NCBI RefSeq assembly: GCF_016406145.1
Contig: NZ_CP066306.1
Location: 62,001-126,000 of the forward strand
Reading direction: 5' to 3'
Origin: Pseudomonas putida
GTDB lineage: Bacteria; Pseudomonadota; Gammaproteobacteria; Pseudomonadales; Pseudomonadaceae
Length of the DNA: 64,000 nucleotides
Below are positions 29,485 through 39,344 of the stretch, piece after piece. Under the pieces are notes generated by a model. That model did no database searches and had not been told where the DNA came from. It was given only the letters and a program-made list of their open reading frames with translations. The position numbers were made by a program, and so were the translations under genes. The first letter of the stretch is position 1; every line of letters begins with the position of its first letter.

Positions 29485-30858
29485 TTAGAAGAAACTCAAG
29501 CCGACGTGGAACAGCTTCTCCACGTCGCGAATGTGCTTTTTATCCACAACGAACAGAATTACATGGTCACCCGATTCGATCACTGTGTCGTCGTGGGCGA
29601 TCAGCACCTGCTCGTCGCGGATGATCGCGCCAATGGTGGTGCCCGGCGGCAGGGCGATATCTTCGATGGCCTTGCCGATCACCTTGCTCGACTTCGAGTC
29701 GCCATGTGCCACAGCCTCGATGGCCTCTGCCGCACCGCGGCGCAGGGAGTGCACGCTGACAATATCGCCACGGCGCACATGCGCCAGCAAGGTACCGATG
29801 GTAGCCAGCTGGGGGCTGATGGCGATATCGATTTCACCGCCTTGCACGAGGTCTACGTAGGCCGGGTTGTTGATGATCGTCATCACCTTGCCCGCACCGA
29901 GCCGCTTGGCCAGCAGTGACGACATGATGTTCGCCTCGTCATCATTGGTCAGGGCGAGGAATATGTCGGCATCGGCGATGTTCTCTTCGAGCATCAGGTC
30001 CTTGTCCGAGGCGCTGCCCTGCAGCACCACGGTGCTTTCCAGAGTGTCGGAGAGGTGCCGGCAACGGGCCGCGCTCATCTCGATGATCTTCACCTGGTAG
30101 CGGCTTTCGATGGCCTCGGCCAGGCGTTCGCCGATCTGCCCGCCCCCGGCGATGACCACACGCTTGTTGGTCTCGTCGATGCGCCGTAGCTCGCCCATCA
30201 CGGCGCGGATGTCTTTCTTCGCGGCGATGAAGAACACTTCGTCATCGGCTTCGATCACGGTGTCGCCCCGAGGGGTGATTGGCCGGTCACGACGGAAGAT
30301 CGCGGCCACGCGGGTATCGACGTTGGGCATGTGCGCGCGGATCTGGCGCAACTGCTGGCCCACCAATGGGCCGCCGTAATAGGCCTTGACCGCCACCAGC
30401 TGCGCCTTGCCCTCGGCAAAGTCGATCACCTGCAGCGAACCTGGGTGTTCTATGAGCCGCTTGATGTAGTTGGTCACGACCTGCTCGGGGCTGATCAGCA
30501 CGTCCACCGGGATGTGGTCGTTGTCGAACAGCTCTTCGCGGGTGAGGTAGGCCGATTCACGCACCCGGGCGATCTTGGTGGGCGTGTGGAACAGCGAATA
30601 GGCGACCTGGCAGGCGACCATGTTGGTTTCGTCGCTGTTGGTCACCGCCACCAGCATGTCAGCGTCATCGGCACCGGCCTGGCGCAGGACCGTCGGGAGC
30701 GAGCCGCGGCCTTGCACGGTACGGATATCCAGGCGGTCGCCCAGGTCACGCAGGCGGTCGCCGTCGGTATCGACCACAGTGATGTCGTTGGCTTCGCTGG
30801 CCAGATGCTCTGCCAGCGTACCGCCTACCTGGCCTGCGCCAAGGATGATGATCTTCAT
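29485..30858 (-). CDS. trkA: TrkA, NAD-binding regulator of the Trk potassium uptake system
   Basis: A 457-aa cytoplasmic peripheral protein with two RCK halves: [20 protein letters not shown] at residue 2 and [19 protein letters not shown] at about 233, each followed by a TrkA-C domain. It gates the TrkH/TrkG channel by NAD(H) and ATP binding. Third in the fmt-rsmB-trkA run; 22 bp from rsmB. Confidence 0.96.
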   Translation of the reverse strand: MKIIILGAGQVGGTLAEHLASEANDITVVDTDGDRLRDLGDRLDIRTVQGRGSLPTVLRQAGADDADMLVAVTNSDETNMVACQVAYSLFHTPTKIARVRESAYLTREELFDNDHIPVDVLISPEQVVTNYIKRLIEHPGSLQVIDFAEGKAQLVAVKAYYGGPLVGQQLRQIRAHMPNVDTRVAAIFRRDRPITPRGDTVIEADDEVFFIAAKKDIRAVMGELRRIDETNKRVVIAGGGQIGERLAEAIESRYQVKIIEMSAARCRHLSDTLESTVVLQGSASDKDLMLEENIADADIFLALTNDDEANIMSSLLAKRLGAGKVMTIINNPAYVDLVQGGEIDIAISPQLATIGTLLAHVRRGDIVSVHSLRRGAAEAIEAVAHGDSKSSKVIGKAIEDIALPPGTTIGAIIRDEQVLIAHDDTVIESGDHVILFVVDKKHIRDVEKLFHVGLSFF

Positions 30859-30880
30859 CCGCTACTCCCTAACTTTTTTC

Positions 30881-32191
30881 TTAACCGCGCGAGGCGGCGA
30901 TCTTGATCAGCTTGGCATAGTAGAAACCGTCATGGCCGCCTTCCTGGGCCAGCAGCTGGCGACCATGGGGCTGGCGGATACCAGCTTCGGTGGCCAGGTC
31001 CAGCTCACGGGCGCCCGGTGTGCGGGCAAGGAAGGCCCCGATCACTTCGGTGTTCTCGGTCGGCAGGCTGGAGCAGGTGGCGTACAGCAGCATGCCGCCC
31101 ACCTCCAGGGTCGGCCACAGGGCATCGAGCAACTCGCCCTGCAGCGCGGCCAGCGCCGGAATGTCGTCAGCCTGGCGGGTCAGCTTGATGTCCGGGTGGC
31201 GGCGAATGACGCCGGTAGCCGAGCAGGGCGCGTCGAGCAGGATGCGCTGGAACGGCTTGCCGTCCCACCAGCTGGCGGTGTCACGGGCGTCGCAGGCGAT
31301 CAGTTCGGCATCCAGCTGCAGGCGTTCGAGGTTCTCGCGCACCCGGGTCAGGCGCTTGGCTTCCAGGTCGATGGCCACCAGGTGTCCCAGGCCCGCTTCT
31401 GCCTCGAGCAGGTGGCACGTCTTGCCGCCTGGAGCGCAGCAGGCATCGAGCACGCGCTGGCCGGGGGCCAGTTCAAGCAGGTCGGCCGACAGCTGCGCGG
31501 CTTCGTCCTGAACGCTCACCCAGCCCTCGGCAAAGCCCGGCAGGCTGCGCACGTCGCAGGCCTCAGTCAGCACAATGCCGTCGCGGCTGAACTGGCAGGC
31601 GCTGGCGCCAACGCCGGTTTCGGTCAGCAGGGCAAGGTAGGCATCGCGGCTGTGGTGGCGGCGGTTGACCCGCAGGATCATCGGCGGGTGAGCGTTGTTG
31701 GCCGCGCAAATGGCTTCCCACTGCTCGGGCCAGAACGCCTTGAGGGCTTTCTGCAGCCAGCGTGGGTGGGCGGTGCGTACAACCGGGTCGCGTTCCATGC
31801 CGGCGAGCAGTGCCTCGCCTTCACGTTGGGCGCGGCGCAGCACGGCGTTGAGCAGGCCCTTGGCCCACGGTTTTTTCAGCTTGTCGGCGCAACCGACTGT
31901 CTCGCCGATGGCGGCGTGGGCCGGGATGCGCGTGTAGAACAACTGGTACAGGCCTATCAGCAGCAGTGCCTGTACATCGGCATCAGCGGCCTTGAATGGC
32001 TTCTGCAGCAGCTGGGCTGCGAGCAGGTCCAGGCGTGGCTGCCAGCGGGCGGTACCGAACGCCAGGTCCTGGGTCAGGCCGCGGTCGCGTTCATCGACCT
32101 TGTCCAGTTGCGCAGGCAGCGAGCTGTTCAGCGAGGCCTTGCCACTGAGCACAGCGGCCAAGGCACGGGCGGCGGCGAGGCGTGGGTTCAT
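30881..32191 (-). CDS. rsmB: 16S rRNA m5C967 methyltransferase
   Basis: A 436-aa protein with an N-terminal NusB-like RNA-binding domain (about 1-135), SAM-binding [16 protein letters not shown], the two catalytic cysteines in [15 protein letters not shown] and [14 protein letters not shown]. Overlaps fmt by 4 bp (ATGA). Confidence 0.96.
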   Translation of the reverse strand: MNPRLAAARALAAVLSGKASLNSSLPAQLDKVDERDRGLTQDLAFGTARWQPRLDLLAAQLLQKPFKAADADVQALLLIGLYQLFYTRIPAHAAIGETVGCADKLKKPWAKGLLNAVLRRAQREGEALLAGMERDPVVRTAHPRWLQKALKAFWPEQWEAICAANNAHPPMILRVNRRHHSRDAYLALLTETGVGASACQFSRDGIVLTEACDVRSLPGFAEGWVSVQDEAAQLSADLLELAPGQRVLDACCAPGGKTCHLLEAEAGLGHLVAIDLEAKRLTRVRENLERLQLDAELIACDARDTASWWDGKPFQRILLDAPCSATGVIRRHPDIKLTRQADDIPALAALQGELLDALWPTLEVGGMLLYATCSSLPTENTEVIGAFLARTPGARELDLATEAGIRQPHGRQLLAQEGGHDGFYYAKLIKIAASRG

Positions 32192-33120
32192 TGGCCAAGC
32201 ACCTTGCCGGTGGCGAATTTCTCGCGGCGGCTATTGAACAGGTCGGTGAAGGCCAGGGCTTTGCCGCCTGGTAATTGCAGGCGGGTAAGGCTCAAGGCCT
32301 GGTCACCGCAAGCGACCACTAGGCCGTCTTTGCTGGCTGACAGGATCTCGCCAGGGGCGCCTTCACCTGTGGACAATTTGGCGGCCAGCACCTTCACGCT
32401 TTCGCCATCCAGGGTACTGTGGCACACCGGCCAAGGGTTGAAGGCACGGATCAGGCGCTCAAGCTCCACGGCCGGGCGGCTCCAGTCGATGCGTGCCTCG
32501 TCTTTGTTCAACTTGTGCGCATACGTGGCCAGGGCGTCGTCCTGCACCTCGCCTTGCAGGCTGCCGTCGGCCAGGCCGGCGATGGCTTGCACCACGGCTG
32601 CCGGGCCCATTGCAGCGAGGCGGTCGTGCAGGCTGCCACCGGTGTCGTCAGCGCTGATCGGGGTCACCACCTTCAGCAGCATCGGCCCGGTGTCCAGGCC
32701 GGCTTCCATACGCATCACGGTGACGCCGCTCTCGGCGTCGCCGGCTTCCACGGCGCGCTGGATCGGCGCCGCGCCGCGCCAGCGTGGCAGCAGGGAGGCG
32801 TGGCTGTTGATGCAGCCCAGGCGCGGGATGTCCAGCACCACCTGGGGCAGGATCAGGCCATAGGCGACCACTACCATCAGGTCCGGCTTGAGCGCGGCGA
32901 GTTCCGCCTGGGCATCTTCATTGCGCAGGGTTGGCGGCTGGAACACCGGGATGTCATGGGCCACCGCCAGCGCTTTGACCGCGCTTGGCATCAGCTTCTG
33001 GCCACGGCCGGCCGGGCGGTCGGGCTGGGTGTAGACGGCCACGATTTCGTAGGGGCTGTCGAGCAGGGCCTTGAGGTGTTCGGCGGCAAACTCTGGAGTG
33101 CCTGCAAAGACGATGCGCAT
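32188..33120 (-). CDS. fmt: Methionyl-tRNA formyltransferase
   Basis: A 310-aa enzyme forming fMet-t[23 protein letters not shown] at the start, the folate/catalytic motif [18 protein letters not shown] (Asn-His-Asp type site, with NSHASLLP), and a C-terminal OB-like tRNA-binding domain. Starts 60 bp downstream of def, but a strong terminator lies in that gap. Confidence 0.96.
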   Translation of the reverse strand: MRIVFAGTPEFAAEHLKALLDSPYEIVAVYTQPDRPAGRGQKLMPSAVKALAVAHDIPVFQPPTLRNEDAQAELAALKPDLMVVVAYGLILPQVVLDIPRLGCINSHASLLPRWRGAAPIQRAVEAGDAESGVTVMRMEAGLDTGPMLLKVVTPISADDTGGSLHDRLAAMGPAAVVQAIAGLADGSLQGEVQDDALATYAHKLNKDEARIDWSRPAVELERLIRAFNPWPVCHSTLDGESVKVLAAKLSTGEGAPGEILSASKDGLVVACGDQALSLTRLQLPGGKALAFTDLFNSRREKFATGKVLGQ

Positions 33121-33132
33121 GGAGTTCTCGCT

Positions 33133-33166
33133 TCAAAAAAGAAAAAGGCTTGCCGGAGCAAGCCTT
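33133..33166 (-). terminator. Terminator between def and fmt
   Basis: AAGGCTTGC-TCCG-GCAAGCCTT on the minus strand, followed by TTTCTTTTTTG. It should stop most def transcripts before fmt, so fmt-rsmB-trkA needs read-through or its own promoter. Confidence 0.85.
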
Positions 33167-33179
33167 CTGGAAGGTGGGA

Positions 33180-33686
33180 TCAGGCTTGCTGGCGGTGCTG
33201 CTTTTCCAGCTTCTTCTTGATCCGGTCGCGCTTGAGCTGCGACAGGTAGTCGACGAACAGCTTGCCGTTGAGGTGATCGAACTCGTGCTGCACGCATACC
33301 GCCAGCAGCCCTTCGGCTTCAAGCTCGAAAGGCTTGCCGTCACGGTCCTGCGCCTTGACGCGAACCCGCAGCGGGCGGTCGACGTTCTCGTAGAAGCCCG
33401 GCACCGACAGGCATCCTTCCTGGTACTGGCCCATGTCGTGGGTCAGCTCTTCGACCGAAGGGTTGATGAAGACCCGCGGCTCGCTGCGGTCTTCGCTCAG
33501 GTCCATGACCACAATCTGTTTGTGGACGTTGACCTGGGTGGCAGCCAGGCCGATGCCAGGCGCTTCGTACATGGTTTCAAACATGTCGTCGATCAGCTGG
33601 CGCAGGGCGTCGTCGAACTCCGTCACCGGTTTGGCGATGGTGCGCAGGCGCGGGTCTGGGAATTCGAGAATGTTCAAAATGGCCAT
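33180..33686 (-). CDS. def: Peptide deformylase
   Basis: A 168-aa metallo-hydrolase removing the N-formyl group. Motif 1 [10 protein letters not shown], motif 2 EGCLSVPGF (Cys ligand), motif 3 [14 protein letters not shown] (HExxH ligands and Glu). Start 33686 ([11 protein letters not shown]) is the family N-terminus; a TTG four codons upstream is unlikely. Confidence 0.97.
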   Translation of the reverse strand: MAILNILEFPDPRLRTIAKPVTEFDDALRQLIDDMFETMYEAPGIGLAATQVNVHKQIVVMDLSEDRSEPRVFINPSVEELTHDMGQYQEGCLSVPGFYENVDRPLRVRVKAQDRDGKPFELEAEGLLAVCVQHEFDHLNGKLFVDYLSQLKRDRIKKKLEKQHRQQA

Positions 33687-33826
33687 AGGGTCAGGCAATC
33701 ACTGTGCGTTCGGTTGAAAACTGAGCATACATAATAAAGGGAATCGACGATTTCGGCACCTGGCAAGCTCGTCTAGGGTGTTTATGGGCTTGATAGCGTC
33801 CATTTAATGGACAGCTTTTCAAAGTG

Positions 33827-33847
33827 TTACCCACAAACTTATCCACA
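33827..33847. promoter_or_regulatory. Two DnaA-box-like sites between def and dprA
   Basis: TTACCCACAAAC is followed at once by perfect TTATCCACA (33839-33847) in the 206-bp divergent region between def and dprA. Could influence dprA or def transcription by DnaA; two boxes are too few for an origin. Confidence 0.5.
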
Positions 33848-33892
33848 GGTTGTGCCACGTAAATGGCCCTGTTTCGATCAAGGATGATCTCT

Positions 33893-34990
33893 ATGCCGTT
33901 CCACCATTCGTCGCTTTGCCCGCCTGCCGAACTGGAAGCGCGGTTACGTCTGCACCGCCTTCCCGAGACGGGATTGCGTCGCTTTCACACCTTGCTGCAA
34001 GCCTTTGGCAGTGCTTCTTCAGCGCTCAGTGCACCGGCGGGCGCCTGGCGTGCGCTGGGCATTGCGCAGGCCACCATCGACGCCCGGCGCAGTGCCGAAG
34101 TACGCGACGGAGCGCTGGCTGCAATGGCCTGGATAGAGCATCCGGGCCAGCATTTGCTGATGTGGGACAGCCCCGGCTACCCCGCGCTACTGGGCGAAAT
34201 CGATGATGCCCCGCCGCTGCTTTTCGTCGCAGGCGACCCGGCTTTGCTCGAAAGGCCACAGCTGGCAATAGTGGGCAGCAGGCGTGCTTCACCCCCGGCG
34301 CTCGATACCGCCAAGGCATTTTCCCGTTACCTCTCGCAGGCCGGCTTCACCATCACCAGTGGGCTTGCTTTGGGAATCGACGGTGCCGCTCATCGGGCCG
34401 CATTGCAGGCCGGGGGAGGCACGATCGGTGTGTTAGGCACTGGGCTGCAAAAACTTTATCCACAGCGCCACCGTGACCTGGCCAAAGCGATGATCGACAG
34501 CGGTAGCGCGCTGGTCTCCGAGTACCCGCTCGATGCCGGGCCGCTGCCGGGTAACTTTCCGCGACGCAATCGCATCATCAGTGGCCTGTCACTCGGTGTG
34601 CTGGTGGTTGAGGCGAGCCTGGCCAGCGGTTCTTTGATCACAGCCCGTCTGGCCGCCGAGCAAGGCCGCGAGGTTTACGCCGTTCCCGGCTCGATCCACC
34701 ACCCCGGCGCCAAAGGCTGCCACCAGTTGATTCGCGACGGCGCACTGCTGGTGGAAAGCGTGGGGCAGATCCTGGAAAGCTTGCAGGGTTGGCAGAACCT
34801 GCCGCCGGCAGTTGTGGATAAACCGTCCCATCCATTGCTTGCCTTGCTGCATGCTGCACCGCAGACCAGCGAGGCACTGGCTGCTTGTAGTGAGCTGCCC
34901 TTGGCGCAAGTATTGGCGCAATTGACCGAGCTGGAGCTCGAGGGCCGGGTGACCAATGAAGCCGGGCGTTGGTTTGCCCGCGCTGGCTAA
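33893..34990 (+). CDS. dprA: DNA processing protein DprA
   Basis: A 365-aa protein that loads RecA on incoming ssDNA in transformation. N-terminal SAM-like helices, then the Rossmann-type domain with [55 protein letters not shown] and [14 protein letters not shown], and a C-terminal winged helix (about 300-365). Start 33893 (MPFHHSS) has AGGA nine bases upstream. Followed by tsaC 38 bp later. Confidence 0.94.
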   Translation: MPFHHSSLCPPAELEARLRLHRLPETGLRRFHTLLQAFGSASSALSAPAGAWRALGIAQATIDARRSAEVRDGALAAMAWIEHPGQHLLMWDSPGYPALLGEIDDAPPLLFVAGDPALLERPQLAIVGSRRASPPALDTAKAFSRYLSQAGFTITSGLALGIDGAAHRAALQAGGGTIGVLGTGLQKLYPQRHRDLAKAMIDSGSALVSEYPLDAGPLPGNFPRRNRIISGLSLGVLVVEASLASGSLITARLAAEQGREVYAVPGSIHHPGAKGCHQLIRDGALLVESVGQILESLQGWQNLPPAVVDKPSHPLLALLHAAPQTSEALAACSELPLAQVLAQLTELELEGRVTNEAGRWFARAG

Positions 34991-35028
34991 GTAAACTGCG
35001 CGCATGGCTTAAATGCGGAGAGACACAA

Positions 35029-35586
35029 ATGGTGAGCAGTTGGCGTGTGCAACAAGCCGCGCGTGAGATTCGGGCCGGTGCGGTGATCGCCTACCCGACT
35101 GAAGCGGTCTGGGGCCTGGGCTGCGACCCATGGAACGAGGACGCGGTGTATCGCTTGCTGGCGCTCAAGTCGCGGCCTGTGGATAAAGGGCTGATCCTGG
35201 TCGCCGACAACATCCGCCAGTTCGACTTTCTGTTCGAGGATTTCCCCGAGGACTGGATCGACCGCATGGGCAGCACCTGGCCTGGGCCCAATACCTGGCT
35301 GGTGCCGCACCAGGACCTGTTGCCGGAGTGGGTGACGGGGCAGCATGACACCGTGGCACTGCGGGTCAGTGATCACCCGCAGGTGCGCGAGTTGTGCGCG
35401 CTGGTCGGGCCGTTGATTTCCACTTCTTGCAACCCGGGCGGGCGCCCGGCGGCGAAGAGCCGGTTGCGAGTGGAGCAGTATTTTCATGGTGACCTGGACA
35501 TGGTGCTGGGTGGGGCCCTGGGTGGGCGGAAGAATCCGAGTGTGATTCGTAACCTGGCCACGGGCGAGATCGTCCGCCCGGGTTGA
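35029..35586 (+). CDS. tsaC: Threonylcarbamoyl-AMP synthase (YrdC/RimN)
   Basis: A 185-aa YrdC-fold enzyme of the t6A37 tRNA modification pathway. [24 protein letters not shown] N-terminus ([20 protein letters not shown]), [13 protein letters not shown], the PGPNTWLVP loop and [21 protein letters not shown] lies 12 bp before ATG 35029. Usual partner of dprA in gamma-proteobacteria. Confidence 0.95.
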   Translation: MVSSWRVQQAAREIRAGAVIAYPTEAVWGLGCDPWNEDAVYRLLALKSRPVDKGLILVADNIRQFDFLFEDFPEDWIDRMGSTWPGPNTWLVPHQDLLPEWVTGQHDTVALRVSDHPQVRELCALVGPLISTSCNPGGRPAAKSRLRVEQYFHGDLDMVLGGALGGRKNPSVIRNLATGEIVRPG

Positions 35587-35593
35587 CGCTGGC

Positions 35594-35683
35594 GAGGGCT
35601 GCGCCCTCGAATCGCCGGCAAGCCGGCTCCCACTGGAATTGTGTGGGAGCCGGCTTGCCGGCGAATGGGCCGCAAAGCGGCCC
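35594..35683. repeat. Pair of REP elements in inverted orientation
   Basis: Two REP cores face each other: ATCGCCGGCAAGCCGGCTCC and GGGAGCCGGCTTGCCGGCGA, each with its accessory stem (GAGGGCTGCGCCCTC and GGGCCGCAAAGCGGCCC). A BIME-like unit after tsaC that can form one long cruciform. Confidence 0.88.
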
Positions 35684-35756
35684 TGAATGCTGCCAGCACA
35701 TCAGTTTGGGAAAACTCCTACAACCCGCATCGAATACCATCACCTTCTCAGTGGGA

Positions 35757-35960
35757 AGTCCTGTCTCTAGGCTTCAGACCGTCGCCGAACAACTTGGCGA
35801 TCGGGTGTGGTAGCCCGGATGCATCATTTCCATGACAGTCTATGGCGGCTGTGCGCGGGAGGCTTTCGAGCCTGCCTGGATTGGAAAATGCCCGGGTCTA
35901 CCACCTCGCGGACAGTCGCCACCCAATTCACGTGGTAGTGATTGGTAGCGGCATTGAGGA
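35757..35960 (+). ncRNA. Highly structured leader upstream of the DUF3077 gene
   Basis: This gene-free stretch can form several helices. Hairpin 1: 35782-35786 with 35796-35800. Helix A: 35807-35818 with 35892-35904, 12 pairs with a single bulged base. Helix B: 35844-35859 with 35905-35920, 16 positions with one mismatch and two wobbles. Hairpin 2 inside B: AGGCT-TTCG-AGCCT (35860-35873), a UUCG tetraloop. Helices A and B cross, so they form a pseudoknot or exclude each other. The ribosome site (GAGGAG, about 35955) lies just beyond. It may be a cis-regulatory RNA or a separate small RNA; no known riboswitch class is recognised. Confidence 0.6.
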
Positions 35961-35969
35961 GCATTTTCC

Positions 35970-36272
35970 ATGATCAAGAAACTCGTCCCAGATCCACCAC
36001 TTCCCTGCACTTCCACCCGCCCCTTCGGCCGCTGCGACGCCGGCCATTCAGCGCTGTTCACCGTAAACCCCGACATTTCCGCCGCAGACGCCTTGGTCCA
36101 CGTAGCCCTCTACCTGCGCTGTGCCTACGAGACTGGCTACAAGACCCTCGATTACCTGCGCGAAGAAGGCCGCGGCATGTACTGGTCGAACCTGCATGCG
36201 ATCGAGATGGCGGAGGGGTTGGTAGAGGCGATGCTTGATGGCATCGAGTCAGCGCCTGCGCAGCAGAGGTAG
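35970..36272 (+). CDS. DUF3077-family small protein
   Basis: A 100-aa soluble protein with the DUF3077 pattern: LFTVNPDISAADALVHVALY, then a helical pair LRCAYETGYKTLDYLREEG and LHAIEMAEGLVEAMLDGIE. The family occurs in many copies in Pseudomonas and has no assigned function. AGGAG is well placed before ATG. It is isolated, preceded by the structured leader and a REP pair. Confidence 0.85.
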   Translation: MIKKLVPDPPLPCTSTRPFGRCDAGHSALFTVNPDISAADALVHVALYLRCAYETGYKTLDYLREEGRGMYWSNLHAIEMAEGLVEAMLDGIESAPAQQR

Positions 36273-36322
36273 TTGTGAGGCTTGCAGGTGCTCGCCTTGG
36301 TTTTTGCATTCTTGCGTAGAAC

Positions 36323-36344
36323 GAGCGCCGTCCGCACGGCGCTC
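36323..36344. terminator. Hairpin between convergent DUF3077 and qor genes
   Basis: GAGCGCCGT-CCGC-ACGGCGCTC, a 9-bp perfect stem. No T tract; likely limits read-through in both directions. Confidence 0.5.
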
Positions 36345-36379
36345 TATCTCAAAGGCTCTAAAAGCTCCAAGCCAGGCAC

Positions 36380-37357
36380 TCAAGGCAACAAAACAGTCGA
36401 CCCCACCGTCCGCCGCGCCGACAGCTCGCTCTGCGCCTTGGCCGCCTCACTCAACGGATACCGCTGCTGGATATCCACAACCACCTTGCCACTGGCGATC
36501 ACCGCAAACAGGTCATCCGCCATGGCCTGGGTGTTCTCGGCATTGTTGGCATAACTGGCCAAGGTCGGCCGTGTGACATACAGCGACCCTTTCTGCGCCA
36601 GGATCCCCAGGTTCACCCCGCTCACGGCGCCCGACGCATTGCCAAAGCTCACCATCAAGCCGCGCGGTTGCAGGCAGTCCAGCGAGGTCAGCCAAGTGTC
36701 GGCACCCACGCCGTCATACACCACCGGGCATTTCTTGCCATCGGTCAGCTCCAGCACGCGCTTGGCCACATCCTCGCGGCTGTAGTCAATGGTCTCCCAG
36801 GCGCCCAGTGCCTTGGCCCGCTCTGCTTTCTCGGCCGAACTGACGGTACCGATCAGCTTGGCCCCCAGCGCCTTGGCCCATTGGCATGCCAGCGAGCCCA
36901 CCCCCCCGGCGGCGGCGTGGAACAGGATCACATCGCCCGGCTGCACGGCGTAGGTCTGCTTGAGCAGGTACTGCACGGTCAGGCCCTTGAGCATCACCGC
37001 CGCCGCCTGCTCGAAGCTGATGTTGTCGGGCAGCTTGACCAGGTTGGCCTCCGGCAAGGTGTGCACCTCGCTGTAGGCACCCAGCGGGCCGCCGCCATAG
37101 GCCACGCGGTCGCCCACTTTCAGGCGGGTGACGCCCTCACCTACCGCCTCGACTACCCCGGCACCCTCGGTGCCCAGGCATGAAGGCAGCGCAGGCGGGG
37201 CATACAGCCCGCTGCGGAAATAGGTGTCGATGAAGTTCAAACCGATCGCATGGTTACGCACTCGGACCTGCTGCGCCCCGGGCGGTGCCGGGTCGAACTC
37301 CACCAGCTGCAATACTTCCGGGCCGCCATGCTGGCTGAACTGGATACGCTTGGCCAT
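36380..37357 (-). CDS. qor: NADPH:quinone oxidoreductase, zeta-crystallin type
   Basis: A 325-aa MDR-superfamily enzyme without zinc ligands. It has AKRIQFSQHGGPEVLQLVEF, the cofactor motif HAAAGGVGSLACQWAKALGA (about 150-170) and TVSSAEKAERAKALGA for NADP binding. Start 37357 has AGGAG 11 bases upstream. One-electron reduction of quinones is the family role. Divergent from hemF. Confidence 0.93.
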   Translation of the reverse strand: MAKRIQFSQHGGPEVLQLVEFDPAPPGAQQVRVRNHAIGLNFIDTYFRSGLYAPPALPSCLGTEGAGVVEAVGEGVTRLKVGDRVAYGGGPLGAYSEVHTLPEANLVKLPDNISFEQAAAVMLKGLTVQYLLKQTYAVQPGDVILFHAAAGGVGSLACQWAKALGAKLIGTVSSAEKAERAKALGAWETIDYSREDVAKRVLELTDGKKCPVVYDGVGADTWLTSLDCLQPRGLMVSFGNASGAVSGVNLGILAQKGSLYVTRPTLASYANNAENTQAMADDLFAVIASGKVVVDIQQRYPLSEAAKAQSELSARRTVGSTVLLP

Positions 37358-37413
37358 CTCGCACTCCTGTTGTCGGGATCGGGGAAGGCCTTCTATCGGA
37401 CGCCTTTGCTTGA

Positions 37414-38403
<990 letters not shown>

Positions 38404-38428
38404 GCTTGTGGATAACCGAGGAGCCCTC

Positions 38429-39253
38429 ATGGACCAGTACGTCGTATTTGGTAATCCGATCGGCCACAGCAAGTCGCCGTTGATTCACCGCCTGTTCGCC
38501 GAACAGACCGGCCAGGACTTGGAGTACGCCACCCTGCTGGCGCCGCTAGACGAGTTCAGTGACTGCGCCCGGGGCTTTTTCAAGCAAGGCCGTGGCGCCA
38601 ACGTGACCGTGCCATTCAAGGAAGAGGCCTACCGCCTGTGTGACAGCCTCACCCCGCGCGCCCAACGGGCCGGGGCGGTGAACACCTTGAGCAAGCTGGC
38701 CGATGGCTCGCTGCGGGGCGATAACACTGATGGCGCCGGCCTGGTGCGCGACCTTACAGTGAATGCCGGGGTTGAACTGACTGGCAAACGTATTCTGATC
38801 CTTGGCGCCGGCGGCGCAGTGCGCGGCGTGCTGGAGCCGATCCTGGCGCATGACCCTCAGTCCTTGGTAATTGCCAACCGCACACTGGAAAAGGCCGAGC
38901 AGCTGGCACGCGAGTTCGATGAGATGGGGCCGGTGATGGCTAGCGGTTTCGCCTGGCTGCAGGAGCCGGTGGACGTGATCATCAACGCCACGTCGGCGAG
39001 CCTGTCCGGCGAGCTGCCGCCGATTGCCGACAGCCTGGTCGAGGCCGGGCGCACCGTGTGCTACGACATGATGTATGGCAAGGAGCCGACGCCATTCTGC
39101 CAGTGGGCCAGCAAGCTGGGGGCGGCCAAGGTGCTGGATGGGCTGGGCATGTTGGCAGAGCAGGCGGCGGAGGCGTTCTTCATCTGGCGTGGGGTACGTC
39201 CGGAAACGGCGCCGGTGCTGGCTGAGTTGCGCCGGCAGCTCGCTCGGGGCTGA
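38429..39253 (+). CDS. aroE: Shikimate dehydrogenase
   Basis: A 274-aa NADPH enzyme of aromatic amino acid synthesis. [15 protein letters not shown], catalytic Lys in [22 protein letters not shown], the dinucleotide motif [15 protein letters not shown] and [17 protein letters not shown] precedes the ATG. Perfect DnaA-box 9-mer at 38407 in the short gap to hemF. Confidence 0.97.
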   Translation: MDQYVVFGNPIGHSKSPLIHRLFAEQTGQDLEYATLLAPLDEFSDCARGFFKQGRGANVTVPFKEEAYRLCDSLTPRAQRAGAVNTLSKLADGSLRGDNTDGAGLVRDLTVNAGVELTGKRILILGAGGAVRGVLEPILAHDPQSLVIANRTLEKAEQLAREFDEMGPVMASGFAWLQEPVDVIINATSASLSGELPPIADSLVEAGRTVCYDMMYGKEPTPFCQWASKLGAAKVLDGLGMLAEQAAEAFFIWRGVRPETAPVLAELRRQLARG

Positions 39254-39258
39254 GATTT

Positions 39259-39300
39259 CTGGGGCCGCTTTGCGGCCCATCGCCGGCAAGCCAGCTCCTA
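39259..39300. repeat. REP element
   Basis: GGGGCCGCTTTGCGGCCC stem followed by ATCGCCGGCAAGCCAGCTCC, the REP core with one change. Between convergent aroE and the SulP gene. Confidence 0.8.
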
Positions 39301-39344
39301 CAGGTACAGCGCCGGCCTCAGGCCTTGGCAAGCAGCCCCGAAGA

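Noticed and set aside
30620-32863. 747-codon plus-strand frame across trkA, rsmB and fmt
   Set aside because: Antisense to three conserved genes; no motif or ribosome site.
33820-33892. Possible replication origin between def and dprA
   Set aside because: Only two DnaA-box-like sites and no AT-rich unwinding element; Pseudomonas origins lie by dnaA/rpmH, which are not in this window.
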